NCBI GenBank assembly: GCA_037176705.1 | Contig: CM073886.1 | Coordinates: 4,774,001 to 4,838,000 of the forward strand | From: Molossus alvarezi | Lineage: Eukaryota; Chordata; Mammalia; Chiroptera; Molossidae | Direction of reading: 5' to 3' | DNA: 64,000 bases | In this document: positions 23,095 through 33,443 of the stretch, in pieces | Position numbering within the stretch: the stretch's first letter is position 1 | Layout: the number at the start of each line of letters is the position of its first letter | The notes under the pieces: model-generated | The model's input: the letters and a program-made list of their open reading frames with translations, nothing else | Database searches by the model: none | What the model was told of the DNA's origin: nothing | Program-made: the position numbers and the translations under genes

Positions 23095-23290
23095 CATTAT
23101 AGTGAGGAAGCCGAGGTCAGGAGGTGAAACCACACAAAAATGTGAAGTCGGCTGTGTGCAGTGGCAGTGTTGTAGCCAATGAGGTTTATCCGAGGCACGA
23201 TGATTGCTTAAAAAAAAAGTGAAGTCACTCAGCTAGTAAGTAGCAGAGCTTAGGTCTTGGACTCAGATCTGTTGAACTCAGAACCCCACC
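23095..23290. repeat. MIR element interrupted by a U4 retrocopy
   Basis: When the U4 insert is ignored, the flanks read as MIR: ...ggtgaaaccacac and gtgaagtcactcagctagta, then gcagagcttaggtcttggac. Confidence 0.7.
23150..23209 (+). pseudogene. U4 snRNA retropseudogene, 3'-truncated
   Basis: The sequence gcagtggcagtgttgtagcc followed by aatgaggtttatccgaggca and cgatgattgct matches the first ~62 nt of U4 snRNA with a few changes. It covers the U4/U6 pairing stem II and the 5' stem-loop. It ends in a 9-10 A tail (to 23218) and is bounded by GTGAAGTC at 23142-23149 and 23219-23226, a target-site duplication. This is a truncated retroposed copy; it lacks the Sm site and is not functional. Confidence 0.93.
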
Positions 23291-24022
23291 CAGCTGCGTA
23301 TCCATAGAAAGATCTTCCCAGGGGTGTCAGGACCAGGAGGGAAGATGAGGAGCCTGAGTGAGGGCAGAGGAAACCTGGGGAGTCCTGATGTCTTGGGAGC
23401 TGGGGTCCTGCTCCTGGTCTCGGTCTCACTCACAGGAACAGGCCCCGTCTGTGGGTCCAGGGACACCCAAGTCAGAGGGAGATGCCTAGGGAGCTGGTGC
23501 CCTGGCCGTTACTGGAGTAGGCATCACAGGGCTCAGTTAGGGGCCACTGAGGGTCCCTGCCTGTCCAGGATAGTCCAGCACCCTCCAGCACCCAGTTCTC
23601 ACGGGCACATGTGGGAGCAGCTGTCACATGAGGACTCTGGATTTTCCCAGGCCAACCCTACCCAGGCATCAACTTGTCGTAAGAGATGAGATGTGACTTT
23701 ATAATATTGGAGGGTGGGAGGGCTACTGGACCAGATAGAATTAGCAAGTAGTAAGGAAGAGGGAAAATTACAGTAGATTATATAAGGTTAGATAGCAAAG
23801 TCTGAAGCTGGTCAGTCCAGGACTGTTATGCTACCTCATGAATAAGATGATGCAGCCCAGGCCCACTCTTTCTCATGGCTCTGCCATCCTCAACACATGG
23901 CTTCCTGATGATTAAACATACATAGCTGCTTGAGCTCCAGCCATCACACTTCCGTTCCGGCCAGCAGGAAGGAGGGAGAGTGAAGGGCACTCTTCCTCCC
24001 TTTCTTCAAAAATCCCTCCCTG
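23291..24022. other. EEF2K intron 1 sequence, nothing recognised
   Basis: No mobile element or gene is recognised between the MIR and the nested SINE pair. Confidence 0.5.
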
Positions 24023-24239
24023 GCCTGGCTGGTGTGGCTCAGTGGACTAAGCGTCGTCCCATGGACTGAGACATAGCCGGTTCAATTCCTGGTCAGGGCA
24101 CATGCCCGGGATGTGGGCTCGATCCCCAGTGGGGGCCTGCAGGTGGCAGCCGATAGATGTTTCTCTTTCACATAAATGTTTCTATCTTTCTCTCTCTTCC
24201 TCTCTCTCTAAAAAATCAATAAAAACATATTTAAAAAAA
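24023..24239 (+). repeat. Bat SINE, host of a nested SINE
   Basis: Sense copy from gcctggctggtgtggctc to aaaatcaataaaaacatattt. The outer flanks AAAATCCCTCCCTG (about 24009) and AAAATCCTTCCCTG (about 24493) form its TSD across the nested element. Confidence 0.9.
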
Positions 24240-24458
24240 TTTTTTTTATTTTCCTTTATTGATATTTTAAAGAGAGAGGTAGTGAGAGGGAGAGAGAGAT
24301 AGAAACATTGAGGAGAGAGAACATCAATTGGCCACCTCCTGCATGCCCCCCACTGGGGATCGGGCCCACAACCTGGGCGTGTGTCCTGACAGGGAATCGA
24401 ATCGGCAACCTCTTGGTGCATGGGTCGATGCTCAACCACTGAGTCACATTGGCCAGAC
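24240..24458 (-). repeat. Bat SINE nested in the tail of the preceding SINE
   Basis: The antisense copy begins in poly-T at 24240 and ends ggccagac. AATAAAAACAT repeats at 24218 and 24459 are its TSD, showing it landed in the A-rich tail of the + strand SINE. Confidence 0.92.
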
Positions 24459-25587
24459 AATAAAAACATTTTTTAAAAAGTAAATAAAATAAAAATCCTT
24501 CCCTGTAGTTGAAAACAGTCCTTCTTATATCTTCTTGGCCAGAACTTGGTCACATGGTCACACTTAATTGCAAAGGCATCTGGGAAGTGTAGACCTTATT
24601 CTCCATGGCCATGTGCTTAGCAAACCCAGTGGTTCTGTTATAAGGAAGTGAAAACAGCTGATGGGGACCGTGAGCAGGCGCTGCACAGCTGCACTAGGAG
24701 CACATTCATGACAACTGAAAGCCATAAACAGGTCCCGCTCACTGAGTTCCGGAATACGTGGAGGGTGCCCGCCGAGTACAGGGTGCTGTGCTAGGCAGGG
24801 TCACAGCTGCTTGTCTGCAGCTGCTTTTGTTTTCCAGGGCCAAGGAGAATGTCAGGTCTGTGCTGGCATGGCCAAGGACCGGAGTTCTGGTGATAACTTC
24901 CCTGTGAGCTGACTGCTGTGGAACCCCACTCAGCTCCTTTTACAAATGGGGGAGCTGGTGAGATTAATTAATTTGGTTCTTAACCACTGGGCTGCACTGC
25001 CTGGAGGTCTGTAGGCTGAAGCTTGGCTCTCTCCGCTGGCATCATCCTGGCCCTCGAGGCCAGTGACCATCTGCAGGCTCCACGCCATCGTGGTCAGCAG
25101 GGATTCTGGTCAAGGGCTGACCGGGGCAGAGTGAGCACAGGGCTGGGAGAGAGGGGAGAACAGGCCCGAGAAGGTTTTGGTGACAAGCAGGATCAGTGGC
25201 TCGGCACTGGATGCAGTTAGTGACCAGATCTTGCCCTGAGGGTAAGAAACAGTCGGCGGTGGATGCCCAGGGCAATGAAGGTCAAACTGAGTTAAGAAGT
25301 CAGTGTGAGTGATGAATTGAGGAAAAAGAATAAAGAGAAAGAGGCAGAGTGCAGTGTGCAAAGTAAAGCTGAGCAGTTTTCTAAGGTTGCAGTTCATGTT
25401 TTATGGCTGTGCACTGGGTTAGGACATAAATGCATTCCCTGCTGGGGTAACCATCAAGGATGTGCCCCATCTCAGATCTTCAGACTGCCTGTCACAGAGA
25501 GAGCTATTAAGAATAAGGAACTATTGCCTTGATCTAACATTTTAAAAAATATTTTACTTGGATTCAGATCCTTGTTTTTCTTTTTTC
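24459..25587. other. EEF2K intron 1 sequence, nothing recognised
   Basis: No supported gene. I recognise no clear repeat apart from the SINE tail remnant to about 24490. Confidence 0.5.
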
Positions 25588-25825
25588 TTTTTTTATCCTC
25601 ACCCAAGGACATTTTTCCATTTTTTGTTTAGATAGAGTGAGAGGGAGAGAGAGAGAGAAAAAAACATTGATGTGAAAGGGACCCATCGAGTGGTTGCCAC
25701 CCGCACAACCCAACCAGGGCCGGGGACAAACTACAACCAAGGTATGTGCCCTTAGCGGGAACCAAACCCAGGTCTCTCTGGACCGCAGGCCAACACTCTA
25801 ACCGCTGAGCCAAACCAGCCAGGGC
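25588..25825 (-). repeat. Bat SINE inside L1 ORF1, with TSD
   Basis: Full antisense copy flanked by CAGATCCTTGTTTTTC and CAGATCCTCGTTTTTC (25565 and 25826). Confidence 0.92.
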
Positions 25826-27495
25826 CAGATCCTCGTTTTTCATGACCTTGATTACTTCATGCCACTCCCTTCTGGTCTGTAGTGTTTCTGTTGAGAAGTC
25901 AGCTGATGGCCTTATGGGGTTTCCTTTGTAGGCATGTTGCTTATCTCTTGCTGCCTTTAGGATTTTCTCTTTGTCTTTAATTTTTGGCATTTTAATTATT
26001 ATGCGTCTTGGTGTGGGCCTGTTAGGGTCCTTCTTACTTGGGGCTCTCTGTGCTTCTTGTACTTGTATGCCTTTTTCCTTCACCAAGTTAGGGAAGTTTT
26101 CTGTCACTATTTCTTCAAATAGATTTTCTAACCCTTGCTCATTTTCTTTTTCTTCTGGCACTCCTATGATATGGATGTTGTTATGTTTCATGTTGTCCCA
26201 CAGTTCTCTTAGACAGTCTTTCTATTGTTTTTTTGTTTGTTTTTGGATGGGGAGGGAGAGACGGGGTGAGAAGGAGCAAAGAGCAGAGGGAAGAGGGTGA
26301 AGAGGGGTGAGGAGGAGATGAGTTTGTCTTCCTGTTTTTTCATTGTTTTTTCTTTCTGGTTCTCTGATTGGGTGATTTTTTTTCTACCCTGTCTTCTAAT
26401 TCACTGATCCGATCCTTGGCTTCCTCTACTCTGCTGGTTATTCCTTCTAATGTGTTATTTATTTCTGCTATTTCATTCTTCATTTCCACTTGGTGGTTTT
26501 TTATTTCCAATTGGTTGATTTTCAATGTTTCTATATCTTTACTCATGCTCTTGAGCTTCCTCATTATTACTCTGAACTCTACCTCTGATCATTTGCTTAA
26601 TTGCATTTCATTTATCTCTTCTGTAGAATTCTCTTGTTCTTTCATTGGGATTTGTTTCTTTGTTTCACCATTTTTGCTGTCTCACTGGGTTTTGGAGCCT
26701 ACCAAATTTTCCCTGTGGGTGTTGGTGTTCTGTTGATTGTGACTCCCTCTGCTGGATTTGAATGACCCACCTTAAACACCACTGTCAAGTCTTACTTTCC
26801 TGGGTTGATTTGCAGGCCAAGCAAAGGTTTAGTTATCCTCTAGCTTTTGCCTGCAGGCTATTATTCTCAGTTATTTGGTTAGCCTTAGGTTGTAGCCCTC
26901 AGCTGAATGAAAAATCCATCAGGTGTACAGGGTAAGAGGATTTCCATGGAATGGGGCAGTTGCTTGTTCACAGTCTCTAGCTGTTAATGATCTTCAATTT
27001 GTATTTTTCTGGCATACTGTGTTAAATTTCTGAGTGAGGGGCAGTTGATTCTTTCTGGGGCTTGGGGAAGGGGCTCTTTGAGCAGGATGGCCACTGTCCC
27101 ATGAGGAAATGATTCAGGACAAAACCCCCAGTGTCCTCCCCTTCAACTCTCTCCTGAGCCAGGAGCTCTGGACTCTCCACACGGTTCCAGTCCAGTCTGC
27201 CCTCCCTCTGCAGGAGCCCAAGGTGAATGGCTGTATAGCTGACTTAGTGCTCCGACTCTTCAGGAAACTGACTGCTCTCAGCTGAAACAGCCCTCAGCTC
27301 CCAGTCCACCTTCTCATGCCTCTGCAGTTCCTGTCAGGCTCAACTTGTTGTCCTCTTTCTGTCCCTGGTTCTCTCCAACTGCTTTTCAGTTGGTTTTTCC
27401 CAATGATTTTTCTTTACTTTAGTTGTAATTCCAGTTTGGTCTGGGATACTATTTGTGTAGCTTCCATTCACTCCGCCACCATTTTTCTCTAATTG
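25826..27495 (-). mobile_element. L1 5' part: 5' UTR plus broken ORF1
   Basis: On the - strand the element starts near 27490 (aatggtggcggagtgaatgg) and has a 5' UTR to about 26750. ORF1 then encodes a coiled-coil stretch (EIAEINNTLEGITSRVEEAK) and, after a purine-rich insertion near 26225-26340, the RRM and C-terminal region (NNIHIIGVPEEKENEQGLEN ... RREWHEVIKVMKNED). ORF1 is interrupted and ORF2 is absent, so it is dead. An intact 5' end with a missing 3' end is opposite to the usual L1 truncation. Confidence 0.75.
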
Positions 27496-27602
27496 GTCTT
27501 CCCCCAGTTCTTTACTGTGTTCTTCCTGGCCTGGTTAACTGAACCAGGGGAGGAGATGGGCACAGGGGCTGGGTTGTCTTTTTATTGATAAGTTATATGA
27601 GG

Positions 27603-27665
27603 TATATATATATATATATATATACATACATATATAGATGTGTATATATATATATATACACAATA
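27603..27665. repeat. (TA)n-rich compound microsatellite
   Basis: Alternating TA runs with a few CATA and GTGTATA interruptions. Confidence 0.95.
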
Positions 27666-27667
27666 TG

Positions 27668-27872
27668 TTTTTATTGTTTTTAGAGAGAGAGAGGAAGGGA
27701 GAGAGAGAGACAGAAACATTGATATGAGAGAGAAACAAAGATCAGCTGCCTCCTGCACACCCTCCACTGGGGACTGAGCCCACAACCTGGGCATGTGCCC
27801 TGACTGGGAATTGAACTAGGATCTCTCAATCCATGGAATGACACTCAATCCACTGAGCCACACTGGTTGTGC
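27668..27872 (-). repeat. Bat SINE
   Basis: Antisense copy with purine-rich tract and inverted head ending gagccacactggttgtgc. The TA microsatellite abuts its tail end. Confidence 0.85.
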
Positions 27873-27874
27873 AG

Positions 27875-28628
27875 TTATATGAGTTCTTTATTTAATCCCT
27901 TATCAGATATATGATTTGCAAAAGTTTTTTCCCATTCTGTAAGTTTTTTCTTCCCTCTCTTTATGGTGTCCTTTGAACCACAAGCATTTTTAATTTTGAT
28001 CGTATCCAGTTTGTCTATTCTTTTTAGCTTGTGCTTTTTGTGTTATTTCTAAGAATTCTTTTGTTTGTTTGTTTTGTTCTTTTTTATCCTCACCCGAGGA
28101 CATTTTTTCATTTTTTGTTCAGGTAGAGTGGGAGGGAGAGAGAGGAACAGAGAGAGAGAGAAACATCGATGTGAAAGGAACACACCGAGTGGCTGCCACC
28201 CGCACGACCCAACCAGGGCCGGGGACAAACTGCAACCGAGGTACGTGCCCTTAGCGGGAACCGAACCCGGGTCTCTCAGGACTGCAGGCCGACACTCTAA
28301 CCGCTGAGCCAAACCGGCCAGGGCTCTAAGAATTCTTACTTCTAAGAATTCTTTGCTCCTAACCCAAGGCCCCAAAGATTTTTCTCCTATATTTTCTTTG
28401 AGAGAATTTTAGATTTTATATTAAAATATTTGATCAATTTGAGTAAATTTTTATGTATAGTGTGAGGAAGGAGTTCAATTTGATTATTTTCCAGTGTGTA
28501 TCTACTCATCCCCATTGAATGGTCTTGGTAACCTTGTCAAAAGTTAGTTGGCCGTAAATGTGAGGTTTCATTTATGGACTCGCAGTTGCGTTCCATTTGT
28601 TCTATTGATTTCTGTCTCTGTCCTTAGG
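27875..28628 (-). mobile_element. Old L1 fragment, left half
   Basis: Antisense L1 (tgagttctttatttaatccc, tttgtctattctttttagc, ttgatttctgtctctgtcc). It continues at 30848 on the other side of the HAL1 insertion. Confidence 0.8.
28082..28324 (-). repeat. Bat SINE with TSD
   Basis: Full antisense copy flanked by TCTAAGAATTCTT; a further copy of that motif follows downstream. Confidence 0.9.
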
Positions 28629-28643
28629 CCATTCCCTTGTCAT

Positions 28644-30833
28644 ATTTATTTATTTATTTATTTATTTATTTTTTTCCCTCAAATCTTTATTGTTGGATGT
28701 AAAATGTATTACAGATGTTCCACATTTTTCCCCCATTGACCCCCTCCTCCCCACTCCCGCCCCCTTCCCACCTTTTCCCACACTATTGTCTGTGTCCATT
28801 GTTTATGCATATAAGTTCTTTGGTTTATTTCTTCCCATCCCCCCAACCCCTTTCCCTTTGAGGTTTGTCAGTCTAGCAATGAATTTATGCTTCTTAATCC
28901 CTTCACCTTTTTCACCCATTCCCCAAACCCCCTTCTCAACTGGCAACCAACAAAATGTTCTCTGTATCTATGAGAATGTTTCTGTTCTTCCTGTTCATTT
29001 TGTTTGTAGATTCCATTGTTGATAGATATGTGTTCATTGTCATTTTGTTTGTTCATACATTTTATCTTTTTCTTCAAAAAGACCCTTCATCATTTCATAT
29101 AATAACGGTTTGGTAGTGGTGAACTCCTTTAACTTTTTCTTGTCTGGGAAAGTTTTTATATGTCCATCGATTCTAAATGACAGCTTTGCAGGATAGAGTA
29201 ATTTTGGTTGTAGGTTCTTGGTTTTCATCACTCTGAATATTTCTTGCCACTCCCTTCTGGCCTGCAAAGTTTCTTTTGAGAAATCAGCTGACAGCCTAAT
29301 GGGAACTCCCTTGTAGGTAACTAGCTGCCTTTCTCTTGCTGCTTTTAAGATTCTCTCTTTGTCTTGAACCTTTTGCATTTTGATGATGATGTGTCTTGGT
29401 GTGTGCCTCTTGGGGTTCATCTTGTTTGGGACTCTCTGTGCTTCCTGGACTTGTATGTCTGTTACCTTCACCAAGTTAGGAAAGTTTTCTGCCATTATTG
29501 TTTCAAACAGGTTTTCAATTTCTTGTTCTCTCTTTTCTCCTTCCGGCACCCCCAAGATGCGAATGTTGGGACGCTTGAGGTTGTCCCAGAGGCTCCTTAC
29601 ACTATCCTCATTTTTTTGGATTCTTTTTTCTTTTTGCTGTTCTGATTGGGCGTTTTTTGCTTCCTTATATTCCAAATCGATGGTTTGCTCCTTGGATTTA
29701 CGTACTCTATTATTGAAGCTGTGTAAATTATTCTTTATTTCAGGTAAAGCCTCCTTCGTTTCTAACTGTGCATCGATCATTTCTGACTGGTCCTTTTTTA
29801 TGCTCTTGCGGCCCTCACTGAGTTCATTGAGTATCCTTATAAGCAGTATTTTGAACTCAGCATTTGTTAGGTTGCTTATCTCTCTTTCACTTAGTTCTTT
29901 TATTGGGGTTTTGTTCTGTTTTTTCATTTGGGACCTGTTTCTTTGTATCCTCATTTTGGCTGCCTCCCTGTGTTTGTTTCTGTGTATTACTTAATGAGAG
30001 GTATGGGGCTCGCTGAGACCCAATGCTGCTCGTTTGAAAGAATTTAGGAAAAACCGGAAGCAGGATCCAAGACCGGCCAATCCTATGGTTAAGCAAGTGG
30101 CAACAGCTTGGGTGGGCTTGAAAGTTGTGTGGGTGGGGCAGGGCCTCAGGGAGTCGGCAGGGCGGGGCTACCAGTGGGAGCCAGGTTGCTGGAGTCCCAG
30201 ATATGGCTTCTGTCTGCCGCCCGTGGGAGGGGCTCACCAAAGGAACAAAGGCCTCTGACAGCACGTTTGTCCCCGAGGAAGCCCCCTCTCCACCCCTCAC
30301 TCTAGTGCCAAAGAGCTCAATTCTTCCCTGTGTGTCTCTGGCGCCCCTCGAGCTGCCTCCCCTCCGAGCTTAGAGGGAGAGAGTCCGATAAGTCCGTGCG
30401 CGGGCCCTTTAAGGAGCTGCCTGGGGCTCCAGCCGCTTCAGCCTCCCTGAGCCTCAGTTCCCGCTGGTTTTTCCAGCCAGAAGTTATGGGGATTCTCTTC
30501 CTGGCACTGGAACCCTGAGCGGGGCACCTGGTGTGGGACGGGGACCCCTCAGTCCTCAGGAAGGACCTTCCCAGCCGCGGGAGCCTCCTGATTTTTATTG
30601 CCACACTTGGGTTTGGGCCCAGCCCGTTGCGCTGCCTCTGCTGCTGCCGCCGCCGCCCCTCCTACCAGTCTGGATGTAGCTGCTCTTTTTAATTCCGTAG
30701 TTGTAGGACTTCCATTCAGCTTGATTTCAGGCGGTTTTGAATGATGGTTGTTCTGTAGTTTAGTTGTAACTTTGATGTGGTTGTGGGAGGACGCGATACC
30801 GCGTTTACCTACCCGTCATCTTGACCGGAAGTC
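28644..30833 (-). mobile_element. Full-length HAL1 (half-L1) retroelement with intact ORF1
   Basis: On the - strand the element starts GACTTCCGGTCAAGATGACG at 30833. It has a GC-rich 5' UTR (about 880 bp), one ORF1 (29954-29040), a short 3' UTR (about 350 bp) with an AATAAAG signal near 28692, and an (A)n/AAAT tail (28644-28672 on the + strand as TTTA units). There is no ORF2: the 3' UTR follows ORF1 directly, the defining HAL1 layout. It is flanked by CCATTCCCTTGTCAT (28629-28643) and CCATTCCCTGTCAT (30834-30847), a TSD, and interrupts an older L1. It must have used L1 ORF2p in trans. Confidence 0.88.
29040..29954 (-). CDS. HAL1 ORF1p-like protein, 304 aa, uninterrupted
   Basis: The frame runs from the ATG at 29954 to TGA at 29040. 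The N-terminal third is charged and coiled-coil-like (INDLTNAEFKILLIRIL-type leader, then EMIDAQLETKEALPEIKN). An RRM-type segment follows (LKRPNIRILGVPEGEKREQE). The C-terminal nucleic-acid-binding domain comes last (ERILKAARERQLVTYKGVPI through LSADFSKETLQARREWQEIF). This is the order of L1 ORF1p, an RNA-binding trimer. Length is a little under the usual ~330-340 aa. The uninterrupted frame suggests a recent insertion, but nothing shows that it is expressed. It is not a cellular gene. Confidence 0.85.
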   Translation of the reverse strand: MRIQRNRSQMKKQNKTPIKELSEREISNLTNAEFKILLIRILNELSEGRKSIKKDQSEMIDAQLETKEALPEIKNNLHSFNNRVRKSKEQTIDLEYKEAKNAQSEQQKEKRIQKNEDSVRSLWDNLKRPNIRILGVPEGEKREQEIENLFETIMAENFPNLVKVTDIQVQEAQRVPNKMNPKRHTPRHIIIKMQKVQDKERILKAARERQLVTYKGVPIRLSADFSKETLQARREWQEIFRVMKTKNLQPKLLYPAKLSFRIDGHIKTFPDKKKLKEFTTTKPLLYEMMKGLFEEKDKMYEQTK

Positions 30834-30847
30834 CCATTCCCTGTCAT

Positions 30848-31290
30848 CTTGATTACTGTAGCTTGTTTTTGAATTCAGGAAGTGTAACTCTTCCAACTTC
30901 GCTTTTTTCAAAATTGTTTTGGCTATTCTAGGTCTCTTAAATTTCCACGTGAACTTTAGGACCTGTTTGTCAGTTTCTTCAAAGTAGCCAGCTGGGATTT
31001 TGACAGTGATTGGGTTGAGTCAATTGGGGGAATATAGTCGTTTTAGCAATATTAAATCTTCTGATCTATGAACACAGGCTGTCTTTCCATTTATTTACGT
31101 CTTCTTTAATTTCTTTGGACGTTTTGTTTTCATTGTATAAGTCGTGCTGTTGTTTTGTTAGGTGCACTTGTTTTCTTAACTACATTATTAGATTGTTCAT
31201 TGCTAGTGTATAGAAATAATATTGATTTTGTATCCTACAACCTTGATAAACTCTTTCTTGACTCTCTCTGCATGTCTGTGTGTATCCAGA
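30848..31290 (-). mobile_element. Old L1 fragment, right half
   Basis: Antisense L1 ORF2 region (cttgattactgtagcttg, ttttggctattctagg, gattgttcattgctagtg), continuing the segment that ends at 28628. Confidence 0.8.
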
Positions 31291-31567
31291 GCTCCCATTG
31301 CGACAGCCAGGCAGCCGTTCCTGGTGTAGAGCAGGCCTCCATTGATGAGTCTTGGGCTGTTACTGAGAACACCCTGATGGCCACTCATTCATCCCAGGGA
31401 CATGAATTGAGTCCCCACTCTGCCAGGCACTGAGACACAGACAGTAACTGAGTAAATGAGATGATTTCAGCTTGGGAAAATGAAAATCTATGAAGAAAGT
31501 AAAACAGGCTATGTGATAGGGGAGTGACGGTATGCGTTTGAGAGGGGTTCTTGGTTTATTTTCAATA

Positions 31568-31784
31568 ATTAAAAAAAATATATTTTTATTTACTTTTTCG
31601 AGAGAGAGAGGAAGGGAGAGAGAGACAGAAATACTGCTATGAGAGAGAAACATTGATCCACTGCCTCCTGCACGCCCTCACCAGGGATCAAGCCCAAAAC
31701 TTGGGCATGTGCCCTGACTGGGAATCAATCTGGACCTCTCAGTCCATGGGACAATGCTCAGCCCACTGAGCAACACTGCCCAGG
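31568..31784 (-). repeat. Bat SINE
   Basis: Antisense copy with purine tract and inverted head ending actgagcaacactgcccagg. Confidence 0.85.
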
Positions 31785-31789
31785 CAATT

Positions 31790-32545
31790 TTAAATAATTT
31801 TTTATGTTTCAGTTATAGTAGACATTATATAATTTGCAGTGTGATCTCCCTGATAAATCTAGGGCCCACCTGGCCCCATACATAGTCATTTAATATTATT
31901 GACTATATTCCTTGTGATGTACTTTACATCCCCATGACTATTCTGTAACTACCAATTTGTACTTCCTTTTTTTTTTTTTGGTACGTGCCCCTAGCGGGAA
32001 CCAAACCTGGGGCTCTCTAGTCCACAGGCTGACGCGCCAACCGCTGGGCCAAACCAGCCAGGACACCAATTTGTACTTCCTAACCCGTTCACCTTTTTTA
32101 CACATCCCCCCAGCACCCCTCCCGACTGGCAACTGTCAAAATATTCTCTGTATGTGAGTTTGTTTCATTTTTGTTTGTTTATTTTGTTCTTTACATTCCA
32201 CATGTAAATGAAATCATGTGATATTTGTCTTTCTCTGTCTGACTTACTTCACTTAGCATAATACCCTCTAGATCCATCCATGTTGTCGCATATGGTAAGA
32301 TTTCATTCTTTTTTATGGCTGAGTAATATTCCACTGTATGTATGTACCACCACTGTTTGTCCATTTGTCTGTTGATGGGCACTTGGGCTGCTTCCATATC
32401 TTGGCTATTGTACATAATGCTGCTGCAATGGGCATAACCATGCATGTATCTTTTTGAATTATTGTTTTGGCTTTCTTCTGATAAATACCCAGAAGTGGGA
32501 TTGCTGGGTCATAAGGTTGTTCTATTTTTAATTTTTGGAGAAATG
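31790..32545 (-). mobile_element. L1 3'-end fragment
   Basis: Antisense L1 with hallmark tracts: gtctgacttacttcacttag, ctctagatccatccatgttg, ggctgagtaatattccactg, gggattgctgggtcataagg. It carries a short SINE at 31967-32064. Confidence 0.85.
31967..32064 (-). repeat. Short tRNA-head-only SINE, copy 2, perfect TSD
   Basis: Poly-T is joined directly to ggtacgtgcccctagcggg and the inverted tRNA head. The perfect 16 bp duplication ACCAATTTGTACTTCC (31951-31966 and 32065-32080) shows that this short form is the complete inserted unit. Confidence 0.92.
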
Positions 32546-32923
32546 AGGAGGGTTCTTTGAATTGAGGAGGCAGAGAACGTTTTTCTAGAAGTGTGACGTT
32601 TGAGCTGGGATGCAGATGAGAAAGAACTCAGTGTTGGAAGATTACGAAGGCTGTTCCTGGCACAAGGAGCAGCAAGTACAAAGGCCCTGAGGTGGGAGTG
32701 GGTTCCCCACGCTCACGGAGTGCGAAGAGGGCCAGTGTGCTTGGCGATCTTCCACACTGGAGGGAAATGGGCGGAGGCTGAAACTCAAGCCTTGTGACCC
32801 TAAAGACGTTTAGATTTTATCAAGAATGTGAAAAGAAGCTGAGGGAGGGGATAAGCAGGAGAGCCACTTGATCTAAATGTCCTAAAAAGATCACTCAAGT
32901 GTCTTAAAGAAGCATTTAGTTTT
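32546..32923. other. EEF2K intron 1 sequence, nothing recognised
   Basis: Unassigned stretch between the L1 fragment and the first SINE of the pair upstream of exon 2. Confidence 0.5.
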
Positions 32924-33168
32924 GCCCTGGCCGATTTGCTCAGTGGTTAGAGCACTGGCCCGCAGACCAAAGAGTCGCAGATCAGTTCCAGTCAAGGGCA
33001 CGTACCTTGGTTGCGGATGGGTCCCCAGCCCTGATCGGGGTCATGCAGGAGGCAACCAGTCGATGTGTCCCTCTCACATCAGTGTTTCTCTCTCTCTCTA
33101 TTCCTCCTTCCCACTCTATCTGAAGCTAAATGGGAAAATATCCTTGAGTGAGGATTAAAAAAAAAAAG
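32924..33168 (+). repeat. Bat SINE, left arm of an inverted pair
   Basis: Sense copy from gccctggccgatttgctc to ggtgaggattaaaaaaaaaa. The TSD is diverged (GCATTTAGTTTT/GCGTTTCATTTC). Confidence 0.85.
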
Positions 33169-33191
33169 CGTTTCATTTCCCTGCCATGTTT

Positions 33192-33443
33192 GTTTGTTTT
33201 TTTTTATCCTCACCCGAGGATATTTTTCCATTTTTTGTACAGATAGAGTGGGAGGGAGAGAGAGGAAGGGAGAGAGAGAGAGAAACATCGACGTGAAGGG
33301 ACACATCGAGTGGCTGCCACCCGCACGACCAACCAGGGCCGGGGACAAACTGCAACCAAAGTACGTGCCCTTAGCGGGAACCGAACCCGGGTCTCTCCGG
33401 ACCACAGGCCGACGCTCTAACCGCTGAGCCAAACTGGCCAGGG
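33192..33443 (-). repeat. Bat SINE, right arm of an inverted pair, TSD
   Basis: Full antisense copy flanked by TCCCTGCCATGTTT on both sides (33178 and 33445). It ends 212 bp before the exon 2 acceptor. Confidence 0.92.

Noticed and set aside
29380..29994. 204-codon + strand open frame
   Set aside because: It is the antisense shadow of the HAL1 ORF1.
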